A stretch of 64,000 nucleotides of DNA from VAZQ01 sp045811525 (GCA_045811525.1 JBJMTV010000036.1:62001-126000); one strand, 5' to 3'; counted from the first letter of the stretch, positions 42,756 through 52,798 are shown. Numbers and translations are program-made. Notes: generated by a model from the sequence alone, not told the origin.

Positions 42756-44273
42756 CTAGCGAGGGTGAGGATCGCCGACGGACGGCATTCGCCCGCTCAA
42801 CGTGCGCGCAACCGCGTCGCGCCAGCCCGCCCACTTCCGACTGCGGGTAGCAGCGTCCATTCCCGGCTCGAAGCGGCGCTCGCATTGCCACATGGAAGCA
42901 AAGCCTTCCGGGTCGGGACACAATCCCGCCTGGAGACCGGCGAGGTATGCGGCGCCCACTGCCGTGGTTTCCATCACCGCCGGACGGTCGACCGGCGCAG
43001 CGAGCATGTCGGCGACGAACTGCATCGCGATGTCGCTCGCAGCCATGCCGCCGTCCACGCGCAATACTGTGTCGTTTGCACCTGCCGGCCAATCCGCGCG
43101 CATCGCCTCGAGGAGGTCGCGCGTCTGGTAGCCAACCGCCTCGAGCACGGCACGAGCGATCTCGGCAGCGCCCGATTTGCGCGTGAGGCCAAACAGGCTG
43201 CCGCGCGCCTGCGCGTCCCACCAGGGGGCACCCAGCCCGACAAAGGCGGGCACCAGATAGAGTTGCTCGCCTGGGTCGGCCGAGGCCGCAAGCGCATTGA
43301 CCTGCGGTGCATCGGCAATGACATTGAGAGCATCGCGCAGCCACTGCACGGCGGCGCCGGCAACGAAGATCGCACCTTCCAAGGCATAGGTGCGCTGTCC
43401 GCCGAGTTGATAGGCAATTGTCGTGAGGAGCCGATTGGCTGAGGCAACAGCAATCGGCCCGGTGTTAAGCAGAGCAAAGCAGCCGGTGCCGTACGTCGCC
43501 TTCATCATACCAGGCGCGAAGCAGCCCTGCCCTAAGGTCGCGGCCTGCTGGTCTCCTGCCATGCCGAGGATCCGGATGCTCCCACCAAATACGTTGGTTG
43601 TGCCGAAGTCAGCGGCGCAGTCGCAGACCTGTGGCAGCATGGCCGTTGGAATATCGAAAAGCGCGCATAGGCCTTCATCCCAATGCCCGCGGCGGATGTC
43701 GTAGAGGAGCGTGCGCGCCGCATTGGTTGCATCGGTCAGGTGTGCCTTGCCGCCGGTCAGACGCCAAAGGAGAAAGCTGTCCACCGTTCCGAATGCAAGG
43801 CGGCCCGCTTTCGCCGCGGCACGCGCCTCGGCGACGTGATCGAGCAGCCAAGCGATTTTTGTCGCCGAGAAATAGGGGTCGAGCAGGAGACCGGTTGTGG
43901 CCGCGATCGCCTCCTCGTGCCCGGCGCTCCGCAGAGCGGCGCAGATCTCGGCGGTGCGCCGATCCTGCCAGACAATCGCGTTGTGGATAGGTCGACCACT
44001 CGCACGGTCCCACACCAGCGCGGTCTCACGTTGGTTGGTAATGCCGATCGCCGCCACGTCCGCCGCCGTGACGTTGGCCCTCGCCATGGCGCTCCGCACA
44101 GTCGCCACAGTCGCAGACCAAATGAGCTCCGGGTCGTGCTCGACCCAGCCCGGCGCCGGATAGATTTGCGGCAGCTCCTCGTTGGCGCTGGCGATTGGGA
44201 CGAGCGCCGCGTTGAACACGATCGCGCGTGTCGAGGTGGTGCCCTGATCAATCGCGAGCAAATAGTCAGACAT
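42756..44273 (-). CDS. glpK: Glycerol kinase
   Basis: A 505-residue FGGY kinase (LLAIDQGTTSTRAIVFN; FLLWRLTGGKAHLTDATNAARTLLYDI; YALEGAIFVAGAAVQWLRDAL; LRVDGGMAASDIAMQFVADMLAAPVDRP). It phosphorylates glycerol to sn-glycerol-3-phosphate for GlpD, encoded about 0.9 kb upstream on the same strand with a receiver-domain gene between. ATG 44273 (MSDYLLAIDQG) is preferred over the upstream TTG. Confidence 0.96.
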   Translation of the reverse strand: MSDYLLAIDQGTTSTRAIVFNAALVPIASANEELPQIYPAPGWVEHDPELIWSATVATVRSAMARANVTAADVAAIGITNQRETALVWDRASGRPIHNAIVWQDRRTAEICAALRSAGHEEAIAATTGLLLDPYFSATKIAWLLDHVAEARAAAKAGRLAFGTVDSFLLWRLTGGKAHLTDATNAARTLLYDIRRGHWDEGLCALFDIPTAMLPQVCDCAADFGTTNVFGGSIRILGMAGDQQAATLGQGCFAPGMMKATYGTGCFALLNTGPIAVASANRLLTTIAYQLGGQRTYALEGAIFVAGAAVQWLRDALNVIADAPQVNALAASADPGEQLYLVPAFVGLGAPWWDAQARGSLFGLTRKSGAAEIARAVLEAVGYQTRDLLEAMRADWPAGANDTVLRVDGGMAASDIAMQFVADMLAAPVDRPAVMETTAVGAAYLAGLQAGLCPDPEGFASMWQCERRFEPGMDAATRSRKWAGWRDAVARTLSGRMPSVGDPHPR

Positions 44274-44406
44274 GGTCAAGGGAGCAGGAGCTGCGAGAGA
44301 AGCATATTAGCCGGGCTTGCGGGGGCCGGTCAGCCCGATCACAGCATGAACCCGGGGTCTCGTCTGCGGGCGAATGTAGGCGTGCTAGCGCTGAGTGCGG
44401 CTGCTC

Positions 44407-44967
44407 TTACCTGCTTCGCGCCCGTGTGGTTCCAGCAACACGGGCCGCGGCTGGCGCCGATGCGGCGCGGGCACCGCTCTCCCGATTGAGCTTGTCACTC
44501 GAACGCCTGCTCGGCTCGGCCCCATGGCCGTCGCGGTGCTTCAGCATCGATCCCGAACGCGCGAGCACAGAGAGAATGCGTGCTTGCAGGGCGTTGCGCG
44601 ACACCGGCTTGAGGAGAAATTCATGCACGCCCCAGCGCATCGCTTCGAGCACCCGAGATTGTTCGTCGTGCCCCGCCAGCATTATGATCGGCACATCGCG
44701 CCCGGCAAATGCTCCCGCGGATCGGGCACGGCGGACGAACTCGTCTCCATCGATTTCGGGCATCTCCCAATCGAGCAGGATCACGTCAGGCTCGGACGTA
44801 CGGATGGCGTCGAGACCAGTTGCACCGTCACTCGCCTCGAAGATGCGAGTGCAGCCCAGCGTCAGCAACAGTGCGCGAATGACCTTGCGCGTGTAGTATT
44901 CGTCATCGACGATCAAAATGTTGCTGCGCGCCATCAGCATCTTGAGATCTGGGGCAAGCGCATCCAT
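44407..44967 (-). CDS. Stand-alone response-regulator receiver protein
   Basis: A 186-residue protein with one CheY-like receiver domain: acidic pocket Asp21-Asp22, phospho-acceptor Asp66 (VILLDWEMPEIDG) and Lys120 (FLLKPVS). The usual Thr/Ser of strand 4 is replaced by Ala98 (IIMLAGH). The C-terminal ~50 residues are basic and low-complexity with no output domain. It lies between glpK and glpD. No kinase gene is adjacent. Confidence 0.88.
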   Translation of the reverse strand: MDALAPDLKMLMARSNILIVDDEYYTRKVIRALLLTLGCTRIFEASDGATGLDAIRTSEPDVILLDWEMPEIDGDEFVRRARSAGAFAGRDVPIIMLAGHDEQSRVLEAMRWGVHEFLLKPVSRNALQARILSVLARSGSMLKHRDGHGAEPSRRSSDKLNRESGARAASAPAAARVAGTTRARSR

Positions 44968-45048
44968 ACGCAATTCTCACAAGCACGATCGCGGCGGAGA
45001 GCACAGCACCCATGATCAGAACATTTTCGGCTTAGAGGGGAATAAAGC

Positions 45049-45072
45049 GCATCGCTAAAGTTCTAGCGATGC
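45049..45072. promoter_or_regulatory. Perfect 9-bp inverted repeat between glpD and the receiver gene
   Basis: GCATCGCTA AAGTTC TAGCGATGC is a perfect inverted repeat, 59 bp past the glpD stop and about 82 bp before the receiver-gene ATG on the same minus strand. It may be the glpD transcript end (followed on the minus strand by GCTTTATTCC) or an operator for the receiver gene. Confidence 0.45.
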
Positions 45073-45130
45073 ACGCGAACCTGCGTCCGCTTCATTAACC
45101 ATGGTGCTACGAAGGCTTGTTCAGAGCGTC

Positions 45131-46630
45131 CTATCCGGCACCGATCTCTGCTGTCATGAAGCGGGCCAGTCGTTCGCGCTCCTCCGGCAAAAAGCGCAAG
45201 CCGAGCTTGCTCCTGCGCCAGAGGACGTCATCGTCGTTGCTGGCCCACTCGCGTTGCATGAGATAGCGCACCTCTGCCGCGGTAAGATCGCCGCCGAGGC
45301 ATGGCCCGAGGTCCTCGAGGCGACGGGCGGGACCGAGCACGCGTTCGATGCGGGTGCCATAGGCATGAAGTAGGCGACGCGCCAGCGGCTCGCTCAGAAA
45401 CGGCCGTGAGCGGTGCGTTTTGGCAACCAGCGCCTCGAAATCATCAGGGGGGAATTCACCGCCGGGCAGGTGCGATTCACTGGTCCAGGCCGGGCCCATC
45501 GTGATGACCCCGGCGAGCCGCGCAAGCGCATTCTCGGCGAGGCGACGATAGGTTGTAATCTTGCCGCCGTAGACTGTCAGCAGCGGCGCTGCGCCTTGCT
45601 GGTCATCGAGTGCCAGGACGTAGTCGCGGCTGATATCTTGCGCGCGTGGTGATCCGTCGTCGTAAAGCGCGCGTACGCCGGCGAATGACCAGACCACATC
45701 ATCCGCCGTGATTGCAGTGCGAAAGTATCGGTTAGCGGCAGCAATGAGGTAGGCGATCTCATCAGCGCTGGGGCGGGCGCTCGCCGGGTCACCGGAAAAG
45801 CTCTGATCCGTCGTTCCGACCAGTGTGAAGTCGCGCTCGAATGGCAGCGCGAACACAACGCGAGCGTCGGAGAGCTGGAAGATGTAGCCGCGCGTGTGAT
45901 CAAACGGAGACCGCACCACGATGTGGCTGCCCTTGACCAGCCGAACCGGCGCAGAGGTCGTATCGCCAAGCGCGTTGCGCGCGAAGCTGCCCACCCAGGG
46001 CCCCGTGGCATTCACCAGGACGCGGGCTGTCGCAACATCACGCCGGCCCCGCACATCGAGGATGAGGCGCCAGATTTCCTTGCGCTCGGCACCAATGCAA
46101 CGCGTGCGAGTGCGGATGACTGCGCCGTGCTCAGCCGCGTCCACTGCGTTCAGCACGACCAGTCGCGAATCATCGACGCTGCAGTCGGAATATTCGAACG
46201 CATAAGGGTGCGAAGCGTTCAAGGCCGCGTTCGCCGGATCGTCAGCGAGCGAGAGCGTGCGCGTCGGCGGCAATACGGTGCGGCCCCCGAGATGATCGTA
46301 AATGAAGAGGCCAAGCCGCAGCAGCCATTTTGGCCGCAGCCCGGGCTCGTACGGCAACACGATGCGCAACGGCGCGACCAGGTGCGGGGCCATGCGCAGC
46401 ATGACCTCGCGCTCAACCAGTGCCTCGCGCACCAGCCGCAGCCATCCATGCTCCAGATAGCGTAAGCCCCCGTGGATCAGCTTGGTGGACGCGGAGGATG
46501 TGCCAGATGCGAGATCGCCCTGCTCGAGCAGCAACACCCGCAATCCCCGACCGGCAGCATCGCGTGCAAGCCCCGCCCCATTGATGCCGCCGCCGACGAT
46601 GGCCAAGTCGTATGCTGCGGGCGATTCCAT
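45131..46630 (-). CDS. glpD: Glycerol-3-phosphate dehydrogenase, aerobic, FAD-dependent
   Basis: A 499-residue membrane-associated flavoprotein: N-terminal FAD motif (YDLAIVGGGINGAGLARDAAGRGL), EQGDLASGTSSASTKLIHGGLRYLE, and a C-terminal domain (RRLLHAYGTRIERVLG). It oxidises glycerol-3-phosphate to dihydroxyacetone phosphate and reduces quinone. ATG 46630 (MESPAAYDLAIVGGG) is preferred over the TTG further up. With glpK it forms the glycerol route. Confidence 0.95.
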   Translation of the reverse strand: MESPAAYDLAIVGGGINGAGLARDAAGRGLRVLLLEQGDLASGTSSASTKLIHGGLRYLEHGWLRLVREALVEREVMLRMAPHLVAPLRIVLPYEPGLRPKWLLRLGLFIYDHLGGRTVLPPTRTLSLADDPANAALNASHPYAFEYSDCSVDDSRLVVLNAVDAAEHGAVIRTRTRCIGAERKEIWRLILDVRGRRDVATARVLVNATGPWVGSFARNALGDTTSAPVRLVKGSHIVVRSPFDHTRGYIFQLSDARVVFALPFERDFTLVGTTDQSFSGDPASARPSADEIAYLIAAANRYFRTAITADDVVWSFAGVRALYDDGSPRAQDISRDYVLALDDQQGAAPLLTVYGGKITTYRRLAENALARLAGVITMGPAWTSESHLPGGEFPPDDFEALVAKTHRSRPFLSEPLARRLLHAYGTRIERVLGPARRLEDLGPCLGGDLTAAEVRYLMQREWASNDDDVLWRRSKLGLRFLPEERERLARFMTAEIGAG

Positions 46631-46783
46631 AGCCGGAGCATGGCTCCGCTTATGCGCCCGACTCAAGACGGCCTGTGCGATCTACGCGTGGGCCGGATAG
46701 CACAGCGCAATCTGCCACTCACCACATCGCGCGAGCGGCGGGTTACGGCGCAAGAGCGCGCCTAACCGGCCTTCCCAGCGCGA

Positions 46784-48151
46784 TCAGTTTGACGCGGGTA
46801 CCACGTCACGCGCCGGCGTCTTTACCAGGCGCAAGATCGGACTCGCGGCCACGACAGCCTGCTGCTGGGCGTAGGCCTCGTGATTCTTCTCGATGTGCTC
46901 GAGGTCGTAGAGATAATTGACCATCAGACCGTGCGATTGGTCGAGCGCTCGCTCTGACGTGTCGGCGAGGTAGTTCAGACGCTCGAGGCGAGCGCCGTTA
47001 CCGAGGTGAAAGCGGGCGACCGAGTCAAACGGCAGCCCGCGCGGCGTACGCGCACGCAGATAGTACCAGGCGGCGGCGCGTAGGAGCGGCTCACGCAGCA
47101 TCTCGGCAATTTCCGGGTCGCGCCACCATTCGGGCTTGTCCATCGCAGTGAGCAGGGCGCGATCCTCTTCGTTCAGCGCAACCGACGCTTCGATCGACCG
47201 CTCACGCGCGAGCCATTGCGCGAAATTGGGAGCTGGCGAAAGCGTGACGAACGTGGAAATGCGCGGGAGCTCGCGCGAGGCTTCCTCGACCACTTGCTTG
47301 ATGAGGAAGTGTCCGAAGGACACCCCGGCCAGCCCACGCTGGCAGTTCGAGATCGAATAGAACACGGCCGTGTTGGCACGGTCGAGCTCAACCGGCTGGC
47401 GCGTCGGCGAAAGGATCGGCGCGATTGCTTCCGGAATGCCGCGGGTGAGTGCGACCTCGACGAAGATCAGCGGTTCGTCGATGAGTGCCGGGTGAAAGAA
47501 GGCGTAGCAGCGACGGTCAGGCGAATCGATGCGCGCACGCAGGTCGTTCCAGTCACGAATGGCATGCACCGCCTCGTAGCGGATGATCTTCTCCAGGAGA
47601 TTGGCTGGAGTCGACCAGTCGATCTTGCGCAACACGAGGAAGCCACGGTTGAACCAGGACGTGAGCAGGTGCAAAAAATCGTTGTCGATGCCCTCGAGAT
47701 CGGGCCGGTGATCGAGCGCATCGATCAGCTGCTCGCGCATGCGCACCAAGGCAGCGGTGCCGCCCGGCGCAAGATTAAGTCGGCGGAACAACTCGAGCCG
47801 GCGCGGCTCGGCTGCACGATGGAGGTGGGCCGCGGCGTTGTCGGTCGGTGACGCAAGCCAGGCGGTTGCAGCGGCGTTGAGGCGCGTGTGGTCAGGCCCG
47901 AAGCGGCTGGCCAAAGCCTCGAAGAAGGCGATGCGCGAACCGGTCTTGAGCTCGGCGTAGCCCGCAAGGATTTCGCGGGCGAGCGCAACGCCGGAGGCTT
48001 CGCCCCGCCCGGAAAGCAGATCCTCGCAAAGCTGCACCAAACCTGCCGAGCGCTGCTCGGCGACGCCGCGCCGATCGCGCGTGCGGTCGATCAAGGCGCG
48101 ACCGCGCTCCGCGATCGACTGCAGCATGTCACCAAAGAAGGAGGTATTCAC
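46784..48151 (-). CDS. Malonyl-CoA decarboxylase
   Basis: A 455-residue MCD-family protein converting malonyl-CoA to acetyl-CoA and CO2. Family segments are FYSISNCQRGLAGVSFGHFLIKQVVEEASREL (catalytic Ser region) and SVARFHLGNGARLERLNYLAD (catalytic His region). I prefer GTG 48151, giving VNTSFFGDMLQSIAERGR as in rhizobial MatA; ATG 48199 would add 16 residues. No matB or matC homologue is nearby; a class III CoA-transferase gene is divergent. Confidence 0.9.
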   Translation of the reverse strand: MNTSFFGDMLQSIAERGRALIDRTRDRRGVAEQRSAGLVQLCEDLLSGRGEASGVALAREILAGYAELKTGSRIAFFEALASRFGPDHTRLNAAATAWLASPTDNAAAHLHRAAEPRRLELFRRLNLAPGGTAALVRMREQLIDALDHRPDLEGIDNDFLHLLTSWFNRGFLVLRKIDWSTPANLLEKIIRYEAVHAIRDWNDLRARIDSPDRRCYAFFHPALIDEPLIFVEVALTRGIPEAIAPILSPTRQPVELDRANTAVFYSISNCQRGLAGVSFGHFLIKQVVEEASRELPRISTFVTLSPAPNFAQWLARERSIEASVALNEEDRALLTAMDKPEWWRDPEIAEMLREPLLRAAAWYYLRARTPRGLPFDSVARFHLGNGARLERLNYLADTSERALDQSHGLMVNYLYDLEHIEKNHEAYAQQQAVVAASPILRLVKTPARDVVPASN

Positions 48152-48351
48152 CCGGATCTCGCTCGCTCGCCATGTGGGCGCAATAAATAGTAATCCCATG
48201 ACGAATTCACAAACCGTGCCAGATCCATCGATGACCAGCTATGGACAAGGCGCGCGCAACAGGTCAAGAAACGGCCGTTCTTCACCCTAACGCAGCCCCC
48301 CTTAACGATTGCCAACAGAGCGACGTCAACGGCGCGGGCGGAGGATAGTTC

Positions 48352-49524
48352 ATGCCTGGGCCCCTGGCCGGACTGCGCGTTCTCGAGCTTGCCCGCATTC
48401 TGGCCGGCCCGTGGGCGGGACAGATCCTGGCCGATCTCGGCGCCGACGTGATCAAGGTCGAGCGCAAAGGTGCCGGCGACGACACACGCGGCTGGGGCCC
48501 GCCTTTCATTGAGGCGGCGAACGGAGGCCATCTCGGCGCCGCCTATTTCCACGCCACCAATCGCGGCAAACGCTCGATCGAGCTCGACTTTGACAATGCA
48601 GAGGGTCAGCGGCTCGTCAAGAAATTGGCGGCACGCTCGGACGTGCTGATCGAAAATTTCAAGGTCGGCGGACTGGCCAAGTTCGGCCTCGACTATGCGA
48701 ATCTCAGGAAGGACAATCCGCGCTTGATCTACTGCTCGATTACCGGCTTTGGCCAGACCGGCCCTTATGCCGGGCGCGCAGGATATGACCTGATGGCCCA
48801 GGGAATGGGCGGGATCATGGACCTTACCGGGACACCGGACGGGGAGCCGCAGCGCACCGGCGTTCCGGTGGCCGACATCTTTACCGGCGTCTATTCCGCA
48901 CTGGGCATTGTGGCGGCGGTCGCCGAACGTGAGCGCACCGGCCGAGGCTGCCTCGTCGATACTGCGCTCCTCGATAGTCAAGTCGGCGTGCTCGCCAACC
49001 AGGCGCTGAACTATCTAGCATCCGGCAAGCCGCCAAAGCGCATCGGCAATGCACATCCAAACATCGTGCCGTATCAGGTATTCCCGGTGGCTGACGGTCA
49101 CATCATCATCGCCACCGGAAACGACAATCAGTTCGCGAAGCTCTGCACTGCGCTGGGCGAGCCGAGGATTGCCGAGGAAGCGCGCTACCGCGTGAACTCC
49201 GACCGGCTGAAGCACCGCGACGAACTCATCGGGCGCCTCAGCGTCCTCACTAGGCAGTGGCTGCGGGCAGATCTCTTGGCCAAGCTCGAGCAGGTGCAGG
49301 TCCCAGCCGGCCCCATCAACGCCCTCGACCAGGTGTTCGCCGACCCGCAGGTGCTGCATCGCGGCATGCGCGTTGAGCTGCCCAACGCCAATGCGAAAGC
49401 CGGGTCCATTCCCGGCGTGCGCACCCCGATCATGATTGGCGGTCAGCCGATGGTGGCGCAACGACCGGCACCCGGGCTCGGTGAGCATACTGCCGAGATT
49501 CTGCACGAGATCGGTGAAGCCTGA
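48352..49524 (+). CDS. Class III CoA-transferase (CaiB/BaiF family)
   Basis: A 390-residue protein with the family N-terminus (GPLAGLRVLELARILAGPWAGQILADLGADVIKVER) and the catalytic Asp region GRGCLVDTALLDSQVGVL (Asp208 by position). Such enzymes transfer CoA between a donor thioester and an organic acid. It is divergent from malonyl-CoA decarboxylase and leads a same-strand group with an oxidoreductase and a Bug-type binding protein, suggesting uptake and activation of an organic acid. Confidence 0.92.
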   Translation: MPGPLAGLRVLELARILAGPWAGQILADLGADVIKVERKGAGDDTRGWGPPFIEAANGGHLGAAYFHATNRGKRSIELDFDNAEGQRLVKKLAARSDVLIENFKVGGLAKFGLDYANLRKDNPRLIYCSITGFGQTGPYAGRAGYDLMAQGMGGIMDLTGTPDGEPQRTGVPVADIFTGVYSALGIVAAVAERERTGRGCLVDTALLDSQVGVLANQALNYLASGKPPKRIGNAHPNIVPYQVFPVADGHIIIATGNDNQFAKLCTALGEPRIAEEARYRVNSDRLKHRDELIGRLSVLTRQWLRADLLAKLEQVQVPAGPINALDQVFADPQVLHRGMRVELPNANAKAGSIPGVRTPIMIGGQPMVAQRPAPGLGEHTAEILHEIGEA

Positions 49525-49559
49525 GCACTGTGACGGCTGTCACAACGCGAGAAGACAGC

Positions 49560-50489
49560 ATGAAAGCGATTTACATCGAGCAGCACGGCGGTCCCGAGGT
49601 CCTGCGCTATGGGGATCTGCCGGACCCTCAGCCTAAACCCGGCGAGATCGTCGTGAATGTGGTGGCGGCGAGCGTCAATGGCGCGGATTGGAAAGTACGC
49701 GCGGGCGAATCGCACCGGCAATCGCATTTCCCGTACGTGCTGGGACGGGACTTCTCCGGTGTCGTGGGCGCCCTCGGGGGTGGCGTCAATGATCTGCGCA
49801 TTGGTGAGCCCGTCTTCGGTGTGCTCGAGTTCGGTCGCGACGGGGCCTATGCGGAGCGCGTCTCGATCATGGCGCCTCTGGTGGCGACAAAACCGCCAAG
49901 CATGACGCATGAGGTTGCCGCCGCCATGGCGCTGACCGGGCTTACCGCAATCAGCGCGATCGAGGAGACCCTGAAGCTCAAAGCGGGGGAGCGAATCCTG
50001 ATCCAGGGTGGCGCCGGCGGGGTCGCCGGTTTTGCGATCCAGCTGGCTAAGCATATCGGCGCCCGCGTCATCACCACGGCGAGCGCGGCGAACCACGCCT
50101 ATGTGCGTGGACTCGGGGCCGACGAGATCATTGATTACCGGTCCCAGGACTTTACCAAGGTGGTCGCCAATTGCGACGCAGTGTTTGATACTGTCGGCGG
50201 CGACGTCGCGCAGAAATGCTTTGCTGTGCTGCGCTCGGGCGGCCGTGCCGCGTTCATTGCCTCGGGCCTGCAGGCACCACCGAGCACGCGTCCGGACGTG
50301 ACGTCCTTGCGCCCGCTCGCGGAGCGTGCACGACGCCATCTCGACCGCATTGCCGAGCTCTTCACCGCGGGAGCGGTCCGCCCTCCTGAGATCGACCTGT
50401 ATGCATTGTCGCAAGCGGCAGCGGCACACCGGGTGAGCGAGTCGCGTCACTTGCGCGGCAAGCTCGTTTTGCAAGTCCAGCAAGCATGA
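49560..50489 (+). CDS. Zinc-independent MDR-type quinone oxidoreductase
   Basis: A 309-residue NADPH:quinone oxidoreductase-like protein (MKAIYIEQHGGPEVLRYGDLP; GRDFSGVVGALGG; ERILIQGGAGGVAGFAIQLAKHIGARVITTAS). No structural zinc cysteines. It starts at ATG 49560, 35 bp after the CoA-transferase stop, and overlaps the next gene by 4 bp (ATGA), so these three genes are one operon. Confidence 0.9.
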   Translation: MKAIYIEQHGGPEVLRYGDLPDPQPKPGEIVVNVVAASVNGADWKVRAGESHRQSHFPYVLGRDFSGVVGALGGGVNDLRIGEPVFGVLEFGRDGAYAERVSIMAPLVATKPPSMTHEVAAAMALTGLTAISAIEETLKLKAGERILIQGGAGGVAGFAIQLAKHIGARVITTASAANHAYVRGLGADEIIDYRSQDFTKVVANCDAVFDTVGGDVAQKCFAVLRSGGRAAFIASGLQAPPSTRPDVTSLRPLAERARRHLDRIAELFTAGAVRPPEIDLYALSQAAAAHRVSESRHLRGKLVLQVQQA

Positions 50490-51460
50490 TGCGGCTCCTC
50501 CTCACCTGCGTGACATTCGCCACGATCTGCGGCTTTGCAGCCGCGCAGCCGCGTGAGGGTCATTGGCCTGACCGGCCGATCCGGCTCATCGTGCCGTTTC
50601 CGCCAGGCAGCAGCACCGACATTGTGGCACGCATTGCCGCACAGCACCTGTCGACGCGCCTGCAGCAGCAGTTCGTGATCGACAATCGCGCCGGTGCAAG
50701 CGGCAATCTAGGGGCCGACGCTGTCGCGAAGGCCGCGCCCGACGGGAGCACGATCGGTATCGCTACGGCGAGCACGCATGCGGTAGCGGTCGCGCTGGGT
50801 AACCGCCTCCCCTATGATCCAATCAAAGACTTTGCCCCTATCGCGATGCTCGGCACGCAGCCTTACGTGCTGGTGCTCTATCCGGGCGTGAAAGCCAAAG
50901 ACGTTGGTGAGTTGGTTGCACTCGCGAAGGCGAACCCGGCGGGGCTCAGCTATGGCTCCGCGGGCGTGGCGAGCCTTGCCCATCTTGCCACCGCGTTATT
51001 TGCCCACATGGCCGGCATAAGCCTCACGCACGTCCCCTACAAGAGCTCGGCACAATCACTGACCGACATAATGACCGGGCGCATGGACATGCAATTTGCA
51101 ACCATCGGACCGACGCTGCCGACCATCCACGCGGGGCAGCTGCGCGCGATCGCGACCACCGGAGAGAGACGCGCGACTGTGCTGCCCGAGGTCCCGACCG
51201 TGGCTGAAGCCGGCCTTACCGGCTATGAGGCATCCTTGTGGGTCGCGTTGGTCGCGCCCGCGGGGACCCCGTCCACCTTCATTACCCGGCTCAATCGCGA
51301 GCTCACGGACTTTCTCAACTCTGCCGAGGGCAAGGACGCCCTGCTCGCCCAAGGTATAGAATCGGAGCCTGGATCACCCGAGGCCGTCGCCGCCCGCATC
51401 CACTCTGACATTGAGAAATGGCGCAGCGTAATCATCCAGGCAGGAATCCGAGCGGAGTAG
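50486..51460 (+). CDS. Bug/TctC-family tripartite tricarboxylate-type binding protein
   Basis: A 324-residue periplasmic binding protein: signal peptide (MRLLLTCVTFATICGFAAAQ), then WPDRPIRLIVPFPPGSSTDIVARIAA, RAGASGNLGADAVAKAAPDGSTIGI, PYDPIKDFAPIAMLG and HVPYKSSAQSLTDIMTGRMDMQF. Bug proteins bind carboxylates and usually outnumber TctAB membrane genes. No tctA or tctB gene is present in this window. Confidence 0.92.
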   Translation: MMRLLLTCVTFATICGFAAAQPREGHWPDRPIRLIVPFPPGSSTDIVARIAAQHLSTRLQQQFVIDNRAGASGNLGADAVAKAAPDGSTIGIATASTHAVAVALGNRLPYDPIKDFAPIAMLGTQPYVLVLYPGVKAKDVGELVALAKANPAGLSYGSAGVASLAHLATALFAHMAGISLTHVPYKSSAQSLTDIMTGRMDMQFATIGPTLPTIHAGQLRAIATTGERRATVLPEVPTVAEAGLTGYEASLWVALVAPAGTPSTFITRLNRELTDFLNSAEGKDALLAQGIESEPGSPEAVAARIHSDIEKWRSVIIQAGIRAE

Positions 51461-51464
51461 CGTC

Positions 51465-52652
51465 TCAGGATCGGCGCGGCCAAAGGACGCCGAGATGCCC
51501 GCGCGGAACTGAGCCGGTGCCTTTGTAGACAAATTTCTGCAGCCGTTTTCCCTCGTATGTCTCGGTTGTGTAGAGATTGCCTTTTGAATCCGCGGCAATC
51601 GAGTGCACGCCATAAAATTGGCCGGGCTGGCGGCCGCCGTCGCCGAACGAGGCGATCTCCTCCAAGGTCTCGCGCACGATAATACGCACGCGTTCGTTCT
51701 GGCCGTCTGCAAGCAGAATGAAGCGCTGCTCGGGATCCTTCGTGAACGCGATGTCCCAAACCGAGCCCGCGCCGCGCGTGGTTTTGGCGTAGAAAGCCTC
51801 TCGCACGAATGTGCCGTCGGGCTGGAAGACCTGCACCCGGTCATTGGCTCGGTCGCACACATAGACCAGTCCATCATGCGAGCGCTCCACGCAGTGCACG
51901 GGGTTGCGAAACTGCTGCGCTGGAGGCGCGTCCGGATCGTAGGGCCCTAAATTTGTGTCGTCCGGCCTATTCCCGCAGGCGCCCCAGAAGCGCTTCATCT
52001 TCCCGGTGTCGGCATCAATGACGGCTACCCGCTTGTTGCCGTAGCCGTCGGCGATGTAGGCCTCGTTGGTCTTGGGATCCACCCAGATCTTGGCAACGCG
52101 GCCGAATTGCTCCTCACTGTTGCTGCCGGCGTTCTTGCCAAACGCCCCGACTTGCATCAGGAACTTGCCATCCTTGGTGAACTTCAGGATGTGTGCGTCC
52201 TTCTCGCCGTTGCCGCCGATCCAAACATTGCCCTTGTAGTCCACATGAATCCCGTGATTCGATTGCGGCCACTCATAGCCAGGCCCCGGACCGCCCCAGT
52301 GCCGCACCAGGTTGCCGTCGGGGTCATAAACCAGGACCGGCGGTGCCGTGCGGCAGCATTGCGCGATGGGCGGCGTCAACTCGGCCCCGCGCTCGTTGTT
52401 GTGCAGCCCGCTCGCGCCGCGATGAATGATCCAGACATGATCTTGCTCGTCCACCCACGCGCCAATGGTCCAGCCGAGGAGCCAGCCGTTGGGCAACGGC
52501 TTGGGCCAGAGTGGATCAACCTCGTAGATAGGGGCGGTCACGCTGGACCCTTGAGCAGCGGCGCGCTGCTGCAGCACAAATTGGCCAATGCCCAGTACGC
52601 CCACAGCCGCGAGGAGAGCGGCGCCACATACGATATGCTTCTTGCAGAACAT
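51465..52652 (-). CDS. Exported NHL-repeat beta-propeller protein
   Basis: A 395-residue protein with a signal anchor (ALLAAVGVLGIGQFVLQQRAAAQ) and NHL-type repeats (LVRHWGGPGPGYEWPQSNHGIHVDYKGNVWIGGNGEKDAHILKFTKDGKFLMQVG; NPVHCVERSHDGLVYVCDRANDRVQVFQPDGTFVREAF). It resembles peptidyl-alpha-hydroxyglycine lyase-like propellers, but no enzymatic role is assured. ATG 52652 gives the signal sequence; the longer frame does not. It converges with the Bug gene (4 bp apart). Confidence 0.8.
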   Translation of the reverse strand: MFCKKHIVCGAALLAAVGVLGIGQFVLQQRAAAQGSSVTAPIYEVDPLWPKPLPNGWLLGWTIGAWVDEQDHVWIIHRGASGLHNNERGAELTPPIAQCCRTAPPVLVYDPDGNLVRHWGGPGPGYEWPQSNHGIHVDYKGNVWIGGNGEKDAHILKFTKDGKFLMQVGAFGKNAGSNSEEQFGRVAKIWVDPKTNEAYIADGYGNKRVAVIDADTGKMKRFWGACGNRPDDTNLGPYDPDAPPAQQFRNPVHCVERSHDGLVYVCDRANDRVQVFQPDGTFVREAFYAKTTRGAGSVWDIAFTKDPEQRFILLADGQNERVRIIVRETLEEIASFGDGGRQPGQFYGVHSIAADSKGNLYTTETYEGKRLQKFVYKGTGSVPRGHLGVLWPRRS

Positions 52653-52798
52653 GATGATTGCGGCCTCCAAAGCCAATGCAGCTGATGACACCAAGGAAGC
52701 TGGGCCGTCCGGGTCGGCTGAGCGATTATAGGGCAATGCAACCGCGCTGTAAGCGTGTCCTCGACCCTGCGCTGCTTGCGGTTGGAGGACATGACATC

